A model generated the notes under the pieces. The model made no database searches, had not been told where the DNA came from, and saw only the letters and a program-made list of their open reading frames with translations. From Phorcus lineatus (lineage: Eukaryota; Mollusca; Gastropoda; Trochida; Trochidae), in NCBI GenBank assembly GCA_921293015.1, contig OV121086.1, positions 42,673,402 through 42,737,401 of the forward strand: a stretch of DNA of 64,000 nucleotides, read 5' to 3'. Position 1 is the first letter of the stretch; each line of letters begins with the position of its first letter. A program made the position numbers and the translations under genes. This document shows positions 48,501-61,400 of the stretch, piece by piece.

Positions 48501-51500
48501 CCAATCTATACGTTTTATATGGTTTAAGATTGCAATACTATGCCACCTCAAACAGCAGACCTCAGTGAAACTAATATATATATATGTAAAAGTTAAATGT
48601 TCATGGTTTATGTATCAAATATTCTTTAAAAATAACAAACTGAAGATTGGTCTTCATATAAGTTCATTACCAACCGGTTTCACAACATAGTGATCATCAG
48701 GGTAACTTATACATTGTGTTGCTAATAGTATAGCGTTAACAATGGCAAGGGACGTAATTCATGACGTCATATGCATACCACTAAAATATGTATAGTAAAT
48801 GCGACGTCAACATGATTTAATATTAGTTACAATTCAATTTCGGGGTATATCCATCAATAAAGAATCGTTCTTTAATTTTCCTCAGCTCTTCATTATCTGT
48901 GCGCATTTTGTAAATAGGACAGATTGTGAACTGGGGATTGCAATTCTTTGCGCATCCATCTATATGTGCGCTTAGGGGAATACATCTATAATTTGGTGTT
49001 TTTATCTGTTGTTTATGCACTCGGACTCTCGCCCTTAATGTATCCCCCGTTTGACCAATATACTCTTCGCAACAACCAGCGCATGTTATTACATATATTA
49101 GATTTCTGGAGGCGCAAGACATGTTTTCCATTATTTTGAATTTTGAATTATTCCTAAAGGTGAATGAATTTAACTCTAAAATGTGTGTACAAGTGCCGCA
49201 ATTCGGCCTATTACATTTTGTGATACTTCCACCTAATTCAGGTTTTTGATCTTTGAAGCACGCTTTAGATAACAGTTGTTTCAGGTTTTTGCTCTGCCGT
49301 TTACTGTTTATCATTTTAGTATCCTTTAGAGCGTGCTTTAGTTTTGGACATGCGTCTAGCGCCTGTACATAGTTTTTCACATTTGGATAGATATTTGGAT
49401 TGCAGGGGTTAAATGTAGTAACAATAGGTAGGGCTGCCGAATTGTTTTCCTGTTGTCTTTGTTTTAGAAGATCTTCCCGGTTAAAGGAACGGGCCTTTGT
49501 TATAGCATCCAAAATGATGTTATCAGGGTACCCTCTGGCTTTTAATAATCTCTCTAATTCTTTCAACCTCAAGTTTAGATTATTCGGGTCTGATACTATG
49601 GTACATATTCTACGGGCTAGGGAATATGGAATGCTATTTTTAATATGGCGCGGATGGCAGGACCTATAGTCTAAATACTGTTTGGAATCTGTAGGTTTGT
49701 AATAGATATCAGTTTCTATATTTCCTGATTTTAAAGTTACCATTACATCTAAGAATGCTAACTTTTCGGTACTATCTTCCATTGTGAATGATAGACTTGG
49801 ATGTAAATTTTGAAGTATATTATGTAGGTCTTTCAAGGAATCATTACCTTGTGTCCATAATATAAAACAGTCATCCAGAAATCTTTTCCAACTTTTTTTG
49901 AATTCGTTTTCGATTTCAACTCCAAACTTTTGGCCAACTTTACGGTATAATAACTCTTCTAGGTATCCTAGCACAAGTGTGGCGTAAGTTGGCGCCATTT
50001 TCGTTCCCATGGCTGTCCCCTTTATTTGTTTGTAATAGTTTTCATTAAAATGAAAATTATTATTTGTAAGGATAAATTTCACACTTTCTATAATGAAATC
50101 TTTTGAAATCCTCTCAGGTAACTCATGGGAGTGTTTATCCAACCAATAATTAATTGCTTCTATACCTAAGTCATGAGGTATATTTGAATAAAGGTTAGTC
50201 ACATCAAATGATACTAACCTGGTATTTGGATTTGTTTCTGTAGGTAGCTGGTTGAGAAAATCTGTTGTATCTCTTAAATAACTTTTCACATGTTTTGTAA
50301 ATGGTTTTAAGAGGGTGTCTACAAAGTTGCTAAGTCCATGTGTTGGGCATTGAGGTCCCGCTATTATTGGTCTTAGTTTTAGATCCGTAGGGGCCGGCAA
50401 TTTGACATAGGCTGTATTCGAAGCATGGCAACCCTCCTTTATATCTACACTTTTATGAACTTTTGGTAATCCATAGAAGTTACTAGTCTTAGGTTCAAAG
50501 TTAGTTAAGTAATCTTGTTCCTTATCTGTAAGGCAGGGAGAATAAGAGTTAACTAATCTCTTTAACTTCGAAAATGATGCATTATCTGATTTGTGGTTAA
50601 CTTGTTCATAATAATTTGGATCGCCAATGGTTGACAACGCAAGGTTTTTATAATATGGTTTATCCATGATTATAATTGCCCCTCCTTTATCAGCTTCTTT
50701 AATGATAATTGAGTCATTTTCCGATAATGATTTAATGGCCTTGCGTTCATTGAAACTAATGTTGGATTTCACATTTGCGGGTTGCTCACAATTTTTTAGT
50801 TCTTTAATTTGTTCGATTGTTCTGTCTAAAATTCTATTTCTCCCTGCCTTAGGAGTAAACTTACTCTTATTGCGAACTATTGAATCATCATTGTAAGAAT
50901 GTGAATTTTCTAAGTCTTGCATTGAATCATTTGGGTCTGGGCTAAAGTATTCCAAAAGTCTTAATTTTCTAGAGAAGTCTTGAATATCTTTTTCAAGTTC
51001 TTGTGGGTTTCCTTTGGATGGTGATGGCGTGAATTTCATTCCCTTTAACAGAACGTTAATTTCACTATCGCAAAGGTCCACATTCGAAAGATTGATGATT
51101 TTGGGTTCTATTTTGGAACCTCCCCCTTGTGGAGGTTCCTGTTCCCTAAAAAATCGTCAGTGTTTCTGTTGATGTTTTGTCCCATAGATCTTCCTCTGGT
51201 AGGGCCGCGACCTTGTCCTCTGTAGGGGATCCTATTGGAGGGATTATTGTTGCCACGTCCGCGGGAGTACTCACGTACAGGACCCGGTCTCCATTCCGAG
51301 AATCTTTCTTGTCTTGCAGATCCTCTGTATCCCGTACTTCGGCCTCGACTGTAGCTGCGTCCGCGGCCTCTGCTATAACTGCGTCCTCGGGCTCTGAATG
51401 AGCCTCGGTATGAGCGGTTTGCGTAGTCAGAGGGTTCTCTGGTTTTCGATGTTAGATTCTTTCTATAGTTTGATCTTGATCGGGATCTTGATCGAGAATT

Positions 51501-52429
51501 TTGTCTTTCTTCAACTTTGAATGATGTTCTGCTTTACCTTTTGAATGGTGTCCTTCATTCTTTGTTCAGCAGAATCTTCAAGTAGATTTGCCTGCAGGAT
51601 AGCTTCATTGGCGTTGACAATTTCATGTACACCCTGCTGGAGGTTCTTCATTGTCTCCGTTATTGAGGTGTCAAAAGTTCCTGCAGGTCTATTGTCTCCC
51701 GATTTCTCTCTCATTTCTATGAATGATGCATTCATTATATCCATTTTGGTGAGCATCTGAGTCATCTTTCCACTGATGCAGCTCAGGACTTGAAGAATTT
51801 CTTCTTCAAATTTCTTCCCACCACACGTCCGCTTTGTTGCCATCTTCAGTTCATAAACCAAGTATATACAGATGTAAAAGTTAAATGTTCATGGTTTATG
51901 TATCAAATATTCTTTAAAAATAACAAACTGAAGATTGGTCTTCATATAAGTTCATTACCAACCGGTTTCACAACATAGTGATCATCAGGGTAACTTATAC
52001 ATTGTGTTGCTAATAGTATAGCGTTAACAATGGCAAGGGACGTAATTCATGACGTCATATGCATACCACTAAAATATGTATAGTAAATGCGACGTCAACA
52101 TGATTTAATATTAGTTACAATTCAATTTCGGGGTATATCCATCGGGGTATATCCATCCAGTTCACAATCTGTCCTATTTACAAAATGCGCACAGATAATG
52201 AAGAGCTGAGGAAAATTAAAGAACGATTCTATATTGATGGATATACCCCGAAATTTTACTATACATATTTTAGTGGTATGCATATGACGTCATGAATTAC
52301 GTCCCTTACCATTGTTAACGCTATACTATTAGCAACACAATGTATAAGTTACCCTGATGATCACTATGTTGTGAAACCGGTTGGTAATGAACTTATATGA
52401 AGACCAATCTTCAGTTTGTTATTTTTAAA

Positions 52430-52469
<40 letters not shown>

Positions 52470-55400
52470 ATTTACAACAATTTCAGGTAACTATAGAATC
52501 AGTGTAACTTGGTAGATGATTTTGGAATTGTCAAAATAAATAAAACATTTTAAAAAACGTAATGTCGAAATACACAGGTTTCCTCAAGCCATTGAATGTA
52601 ATTTGAACCACTGGCAGTTTATGTTGACTATTACAGATTTATTTGTTTTCGGGATAGATGTCCTTTTATACATCAATTCATCAATTTATTTGTCATCAGC
52701 AGCAGGATTGAAGCAACCTATTAAATCTAGCTGTAATATTATACGTCCCAACGGCCATTATTACATCTAGAGAATTACGTATCTATTCCTTGTCGCACAG
52801 GCGCAAATATCAGCCAATCAAAAAAGGCCCAGCACATGCGGGTAAATGCGATTGTTTCGCCGTTTTGAGCACCTCGATGACAAATTCAGATTTGTATTTA
52901 TTTATTTATTCGTTGACGGAATATTTGTTTGGTATTTATTTATTCATTTGTGCAAAATTGATTGAAAATTGGGTTAGACAATCACGGAAAACGTGAGAAA
53001 CGTAGGGTAAAAGACAGCATGTGGTAGTAACCAAGATGCAAAAGAAGTGTGTCTTGATAGGATCAAAACTGACTTCCGACCCTTAATTTATTAGTCGGTT
53101 CAAAATTGGTCAAAGGTCAATCAGTGATTCTCTAGTTTTTCTAGATTGATTATTGGGATTAGGAAGTGAAGATTTAAGAATCAGCTTTTGAAACTAGCGT
53201 AAATATAATAGTACTTGTCACAATTGAACATTGATCCTCTTTAGGAATGTTTTTTTTTAATCCAAAGGCTAGGAAAGAATTTTGCCATCAGTTACAGAAT
53301 GCGAGGATGGAAAGTTTGGACCACAGTGCAGCTCCTTCTGCAAGTGTAAGAACCCGGATGAAGTCTGTAACAAGACAACAGGTCACTGTAGCAGTGGATG
53401 TACTGACGGGTACACAGGAGAGGGATGTCAAATGCGTAAGCATTGCTGTTTTAAAAAAGAGTCCTAACATAGTGTACTGTTATGCTCAGTTAAAATTCTT
53501 GAATTATCTTAATTTTACATTTAAAAATAAATAAATTGAGATTGACAACTGATCAGAGTAGCACAAGTAACAAAGTTAGCAGGGCGCCACGTCCAAAAGC
53601 GAAGATTTATCACGGTTATTACCAACTCTGTAGGTACTGAGAAATTATTTTGTATCTCCACATGTTTAAATTTCATAAGGTTTTTCGATCTATTCAACAA
53701 ATTTTAAAAGACCTAGCTACATATTTTTAACTTGCTGCATATGACGTTGGTGAATACCATTCAGGTCTAAGTCAATGTTTTCACGTAGACGGTTTCGTTT
53801 AGGAGAGTATGATTAAGGCAAGATTGGCTTACCTTATGTCTGTAATAAAACTTATCAAAAGAGGAAACTTATTGTTTACAGGTTTACAGGCTCGAACTCA
53901 TTTTCATCCAAAAAAAAACGATAAAAGAATTGTTCAGTAGTCCAAAGAGTCTTTGAGCCTTAAAAGAACAGTGGCGATAGAAACAGGATACAGCTTATAC
54001 AGATGAAGGTTTCTTCTTTTTCCCAAATAGTTTGTCATGTTGTAGTCTTATACAAGAATAAAATAGTGAGCAAAAGCAAATAAATTAATGAATGAAATGA
54101 AAAAAGGTCCTACCTGAGCCAGTCCCCCCTACAGATTACTTTCTCAATTCTCCCCGAAGTAGCCCAAAGAGGTTTTTGAGCTTCTTGTCATGGTATAGTT
54201 CATCTTTCCCGTGAAGGGTACCTGTCTTGTACAACCACCCCTTCCCCAGTTTTTGCCCCTGTCGGAGAAGGTTAAGAGGATTAATGGCTTGGTGCAAACA
54301 AGTTATATCCATATACGAAGTTTGTGATGTAAGATGCATAATGTTAGTTTTGGCCAATTTTACCTTTTTTGTGAAATTAAATTTTTCAGTTTATTTTTAC
54401 ACCCTCTACGAATTAAAGGGTGATATTTAGGGGTCATCTTGTATATGTGTCAGCAGTAAATGGTATTAACGCCTCTTAGAATATGTCGGTGATGATTGAA
54501 AAGAATATAGAAAGTATGAATTGAACATGAAGATGAAGTTTTAGGAATAATGACTCTTGACTTTGAGGGGAGCCTATTTTAACACTAATGTGAACTGTTT
54601 GACATACTAGTCGCTCCGTTTTATTAGAATATTTATTGTTCATACTTACCAATGTTCTCTACCGTATGGGCCTGCCTAGAATCTCATCATTAACAATTGA
54701 TACACGATTAGACACATAGACAGATGTAACAGAACAATGTATCTGGTTATGGGCCAAACGCGTCTATCTGGGTTAGACATTCGTCAAACAAAATAAGACA
54801 AGCATTTGAAGAGGCAAGCTTGGCCGTCACCACGGTAGAATTATTGGATTGGAGAGGAGGGGTAGATTAGTTACAGCATTTTGAAACATTGGAATATGAA
54901 GGCTCCAGAAAAAGAATCTTGAAAGAGATCTAAAAGAAAGGTTGTGTTTGTAGCTCGACTATTCTGATTTTATTTGGCATCGGTAGCTACATGGATACCG
55001 CAGACATTTAAGATACTTGTCTTGAACATTTGAATGTCGTTTATCGTACTTTTAATGGATGGAATTACGCTGGAAGTAGTTTTGCCTTGTTTTGCAATAA
55101 GCTCACACCTCAGTTGGAAATATCAATCCAATTAAATGCTAAAATCTTGCTACTCTCTGCCTTGATTTTGAAAAGATATTTCACCTTCTCACTTTCCAAT
55201 TTCTTATAAAATGTAAGTGAGTCATATATGATGTACTAGTAATATTTTATTCATGCAAAAACGAAGAAATAAGTGAGAAATGAGAATTTGTAGCTTGTGC
55301 TGAGGGCACCTACAGTTATAGTGCTTCCAGCAGTGTGGTGGAGAAGCTTCCAGTAAAATTGATGCAGATTTTCCAAGTGGATGTTAGGATAGAGTATGGT

Positions 55401-58400
55401 ATAGATTATAATTTTGTAGCTTTCATGGCCTCAAAGGCCCGATGGGCTAATGGCACGCGTACGGGATGTCGTCCTGCGTCAACGCGTACATTCGTCCGTC
55501 TGTAAACTTTCACTATTTTACCTCCTCCAGAACTATTGACTCTGAAATCTGAAATATTGTGTACAGACTAATGAAGTTTTTATTTAAAAGATTTGACGAA
55601 CCTGACGACCGTAATAAGGGTCACGTCTTCTTGACAAGCAAACCACCAAAAGAGCTTATATCTTGTGCAGAAAGGGATTTTTATTTACAGATTTGTTGAC
55701 CCTCTGACCTCCAATAAGGGCCACAGGGACCGACAACTGAAAACCTATTTTCATCTCCCTCTCCACAGGCGAAAGGCCAAGAATTCTGAAATCTTGTGCA
55801 GGGACTTATTACTTTATGGGGGTTCTAATCTGTAGATTTGGTGATCCTGTGAAAACTAATTAGGGCCACAGGGGCCGCGCCCTAAAAAGGTTTTTTCAGC
55901 TCATCAAAAATGATGGGGCTATGGCATGGCCTGTTGTCCGACGTCCGTCAGCTATCGACTTACTTATAACATTGTTTACTTCCCATCAGAAACGGCTGCA
56001 CTCCTAAACCTGAGTTCTTTTGCCTGAGTTTCTTTGTTTTGTATGTACCTCAGATGTAGTTAATCAGATTTTGCACATATGAGACTGACAATACCCATAA
56101 AAAATGATACAAAATCGTCTTCCCCAGTACCAGTTGGTAGAGGGGAGTAACATTTTTCTTAAATGAAAAGTCTTTCTTTAATTTTCAAGAAATTATTTGT
56201 CAGGATGCAAACTAAGATGTTTACATTTCATTATCTTATCTACACTAATTTGGGCGTGGCAGGGGTGGATAGTTATAGAGGTTCACCGAAACAAGAGGAG
56301 CAATTATCTAATTTTGAGAATTTAATCTTTTCAGAAATTAGACAAAGATGTATAAATGTCATTGTCCTGTCCGCAAAATTAAGGGTGTGGCAGGGTTTCA
56401 AATAAGAAAAGCGTACAATCTTTGAAAGTTTTTGAAATAACTAATTCAATCTTTTTGATATGGTAATGGTGGCTAAACAAGTTCATGACTGTAGCACGGT
56501 TAATGCAAAATTTAACATGAAACTGTCAGCCATGCTTTACAAGTTTACAATCAGCAGACTCAGAGTAGCCAGGAACAGGCATATGGAAACCTGATATCAT
56601 TGCGATTGCTACTTTAGTTAATTTTGGGTGGATTGACTGCAAATAAGGAGTAGGAAGTTGGTTAGAAATCATATTCAAAATTATTACACTGCTTACAGAG
56701 ACTATTTTCACAAAATCACTTTGTCTCAGAGTAAATTGTATGCACTCTCATTCCACCTATATATGGTTAGAAACCCACCAAAAATTACGAGTTGTGACCT
56801 ATGAACTATCTAAAAATTGTCAACCAACAGCAGCGCTTGATATGAGAGTCGGCAATATCAAGTTTGCACCGGCTTGTTCACAGGTTTCCAGGTTTCAGCC
56901 TGCATTATTTTTATGGATCACCTCGGAACTCCCAAAGATTCTCAAACAGTGTTTCAACCATTTGCCACACCTACTTCAATTTTATGTGAATATCTAATAT
57001 AATATTTGATTTTATCTCGCAAATGTAGGGACGTCACCATGTCGCGGAAGAGCGAAAGCCAACCGTACTATAGGAGGCTCACCATAGCTATATAAATTTT
57101 ATCGTGAACAATCGTGATAAAACTGTTTGATTAGTTTGATCATATGTCACAGCGCCTTATGTATATTGGATTTCGTATCCAGGGTGTATGAGTGGAGTGG
57201 GAAACGGGATGCAACGAGATACAAGAGAGCAAATATACACAGCAAAAACAATAAGCACTCCCCCGTCCCCATTAAAAGCTGACTTATCGGTTAATGTTGA
57301 AACCAAATCTCAATCTTCATGATTGTAAATAAAAGAGTGGTGTATTGGTGATTAAATAAAATCTTAGTTATTGGAAAATGTATCTCACGAACGCAGCCAC
57401 ATGCACGTTATTCCCGCCACCAATGTGTTGCTCACACCAACGTTTCAACAATTTGGTATTTAAGGAATGGTATCGACTTCAGTTTCACGTTTTGCACTTC
57501 TAGTAAGTTTATTACTGCAATGAAGGGAGGTGACTCGTTTGTTACAAAAATATAAAATAACTGGTATTTGAATACGATTATTACGATTTCAATTTCTGTC
57601 ATTTGTGAAATTTAAACATTGTGGCCGAAATTTACTCATGATTTAATTATTACTTTCTGCTTTATGATCATTACGTTTGTTTATCCAAGCGTGGTCAAAA
57701 TAACCATGAATCCAATTTTGTACATTGAAACTTCACTAAACTTGATACACCGCTCAGGTATAGAATGATTGAATTTCCTTACATTTTGCCTTTTACAGGT
57801 TAGACAGATATTGTCACGATTTCTATTGAAAAAATAAAAATGCATCGGTTTTCTTACGTCAAGAGCAAATACATGCTTAATTGGGCCAATTAGAAACGTT
57901 TAAAATAACGCCTATTTGAAATACTATTGTGCTGAAATATATTTCATGTTCAATGTTGTAAATAATAAAGAAGGAAACTGTTTAATCAATTACAGTACAA
58001 AATTAAAAACTTTATTTTGATTAACTCACACAATTTTTAAGGAAATATTTTCAAGTCATATTTGTTATTACATTCAAATCGCAATAGACAAAAGGCTCAT
58101 TTTCAAATCGACAATCATGTAATTCTGGAACTCTGTGATGATTTGACTTGATTAGCCTACATGACTAGCTACAATTTTCTTCCAAATACAAAACTTTTCC
58201 TAAAAATGCAAAGATATTTTTAAATTGTTCATAATGACAAGCCTCCATGTATATTGTCCAGCCTATATATATGTATATTCTCCAGCCTATTCATAGAAAA
58301 AATTGATCAGAATTAGAGGATTATTTGAGAAGTTATGAACCGGACAGGACTTGTAAAAACTTTGTAACAGAGTCTAAACGATTGATAATCATGACTTACC

Positions 58401-61400
58401 TTCATGTAATTATCAATCTCCATACAAATTTGTGATTGAAAACAGATAATTACTGTAGTAGTTATGAGCCAGACATACCTCAAAACCGTTTTCTACAACT
58501 TCATGTAAGTATGTATAGGCACACAATTTTATCAAAATCAGATGATTAGTTAATAACAATAGTTAATAATAGTTTTCAAACAAAGTTGCCATTTCTTTGC
58601 CAGAAAATGAAATTTAACAAATATTGTTAATTGTTAATCATGACTAACCTTCATGTAATAATGCAAGTTCATAATTTTTTTTATCATGATTAGATGATCA
58701 GTTTAGAAGTTAAGAGCCGGACAGGACTTGTCAACACCTTTTCTGCAAATTCATCACTTTTCCTCCAATTCCCACAATTTTTATAAAGATATTTTGAAAA
58801 TAGATAATATTTACACATCTTAATGTCTTTCTGAAGTTCCTGGACAAATTTGAATTAAAATGGTTGATAAGTAACAAAATAATAAGCCGGACACAATGTG
58901 TAACGCACGGACGGTTTCCATTCCAATAAACCCCTCCGGTTGCAAGGCTCACATGTTATTTATTCTTCATTCGAATGTTGAACAATTAACTCGTTAGTTA
59001 CTCGTTTTAAGAAAATGATGAATACCAATATTGCGTCTATGATGGTCATGATTAGATACAAGATAATGATGGACTTAAAAAATCGATATGTTATAAATAG
59101 CCGCTTCGATGTAACCAGATTGATTTTAAAGGGCAGTGTGAAAAGGGGGTATTGACCATCAGTCACTTCAAATTGATCTTATCACGTTTCCAAACAACTA
59201 GAAGGTCAAAGGCATAATTTATTTACTGCAATATCAAACTGTTTTAAATAAATTGTCATTTTCATGAAAAGAAGAAAATTGTCATTTAAAATAGTGTTTC
59301 GACCTATTTTGATTTAATTTTAAAGATTTATGAAAAGGACTGAAATAAAACACAAGTCTGAGATTTAAAAAAATGTTTAAGTTGAAGACAGACATTATGG
59401 ATTGCATAAATAATGCAGAATATGTGATCACAGCCGGTGTAATGTTGCTAATAGTTCTTCCTTGTAAAGATTGCATGGATGGATACTATGGGTCAGCCTG
59501 TAGAAGATGTGGCAAGTGTTTAGAAAACTCTCCGTGTGATAAACAGACGGGATTGTGCACAGATGGATGTCAACCGGGGTGGAAGGGAGATAACTGCCAT
59601 GAAGGTAAGTAAAAGAAATCTATAAAATATATCATATTGTCGATTTTTACGTAAATTGAGGCTTTAATTGAATAAGGGAGAGCTAATTCGAGTTGTTGAT
59701 TGGAAAAATAATTTTTAAAAACCAAATATATCTACCTGCCTTGACTGAGCTTGAGCTGTGATGCGTCACCGATTCCAACACAAGATTTCCGCAAACGCTT
59801 GAGGCTTTAAATAGATAGTTGAGACCTTATAAATCTTTTTAGATGACAATGATTAAAAAACCGGTTATATCTAACCCCATCATACAATCACAACGATTTA
59901 ATGTGAAAATCAATCTGGCCTTGAGTCAGCTGTGTTTTGTCATCGATTCTGATTTTCACAAACTGACATTCTTATAGAGATTATGAGGTAGCCTCAAATG
60001 ATGCTCCTTGTAGTAGACTTTGGAAACCATCGACAATTTCTAAATGTATTTAATACCGCTTATTCTCATATTTCGCGTCTTGTGTCTAGTGTTTGCAACT
60101 GTTTTAAACTTGACATGAATATTATTTTAAATGGTTTTGTAAATAATCCAAAACATAAATGAATTCTGTGACAGCAGTCACTCGTCATCGTTTCGGCGTT
60201 GACATGTGGTTGATTACATTAACAGGCCGTTGATAATAAAAATTTTCCATGTTTTTACAAACTTTGGTTGGCTTTTAATGTTCTCGAAAAATAAATTTTA
60301 AATGGACATGTGTGTAACTATTGAAATAACAATAAAAAAGAACATATAAATCATGAATGATTAAAAAAGGCAAGATGATTTGTTGGATGATACAAATTCA
60401 GAACTGTTACATATGGCTTTACAGTAATAGATGTTCATTCATTAGATGAACGAAATAAGGATTCCGTCGTTACAAAGAGGCAAAATCACTGTTTGGTATT
60501 TGAAAACGATTATTAAGATTTAGATTGTTATCAACATTCAATTTAAGTCAAGTAAAACTTTTTGATAAAATTGTAATTATATATTCTTGATAACAGTGAA
60601 AGTTCAAAAGTTGATATAATGATGTTTCTGATTCGACGCTCTCTTTTTCATGAAAACAGAATTATAATTGTAACCATTCGTACATGTATGCAAGTCAACC
60701 TAAAGAATAAAAACAAAAAGGATGTCTCACTTTTTAAAAGAAATATGACAGAATATCAATTACAATATTTCAGATGACAGTTATTATCATAATGTGATTA
60801 AAACAAATTTTCAGGGAAAATCGCCAAATCTAGCAGCATCAAGGTCTTTGATTTTGTGGAATCAACAGCTCCAATCACCCTTCATGGCGACCCAGAAGTA
60901 ACACAAGATGGAAGTCTGGCATCATGTGTCACAGTCACTGGGAGGCAGCCATCTTGGAAGATGACTTTGGACAGTGAACATATCATATATGGTGTTGGTA
61001 TTTACATGGCTGAAGGTCAGTAAATCAAAGCTTTGACAAACAGATAAAAGATACCTTTGCGATTTTTACATTTTGTATCAGTTTGTTATTTCCAGTTAAT
61101 CAATGTGGATTTCAGTAAATGTTTTTCTTTGAATTTTAATCATAAAGTGTTTATCAATAAGTTTTTATTGGAATATTTCAGGGGATGTCGTTAAAATACA
61201 TGTTGAGGTTGATGACAGGTTTTGCTATCACGGTAACGTGAGTGAGCCTATCAACTCCTGCGCTGCACCTGTGGAAGGGAAAAGTGTGAAGATATATGTG
61301 CCTGTTGGTGACAATATCAATAATTTGACTCTCTGTGAAGTTAACGTTTATGGTAATTGTTCTTCAATTTTATATAAACACGTTACATTTTTCATTCTAA

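Larger units (their letters stand above)
48584..52143 (-). mobile_element. Penelope-like retroelement with 272-bp pseudo-LTRs
   Basis: Direct repeats at 48584-48855 and 51872-52143 (offset 3288 bp) appear identical by eye and bracket an element read on the minus strand. In its own sense the order is pseudo-LTR, coiled-coil ORF, RS/RGG-rich frame, RT/GIY-YIG ORF, pseudo-LTR. The second repeat contains the end of the ORF, as in tandemly arranged Penelope copies. The left flank is a short TA run. Identical repeats and intact ORFs suggest recent insertion. Confidence 0.9.
47044..53291 (+). other. Receptor intron 3 with Penelope-like element
   Basis: 6.2-kb intron. Holds a 27-bp tandem duplication (47691-47744), a Penelope-like element with pseudo-LTRs (48584-52143) and an inverted truncated copy with an AT microsatellite (to 52466). 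47539-48583 and 52467-53291 show nothing else recognisable. Confidence 0.75.
53436..59454 (+). other. Receptor intron 4 (6 kb)
   Basis: AT-rich, without recognised exons. Contains an interspersed repeat with three internal units (about 55430-55960) and a degenerate repeat with CCGGACAGGACTTGT motifs (58310-58905). The short frames at 54136, 56163 and 56740 show no family resemblance. Confidence 0.7.

Noticed and set aside
48948..50896. Plus-strand frames opposite the Penelope-like ORF
   Set aside because: Antisense shadows of the RT/GIY-YIG ORF.
51177..51401. Ser/Arg/Ala-rich plus-strand frame opposite the RGG region
   Set aside because: Mirror of the repetitive Arg codons on the other strand.
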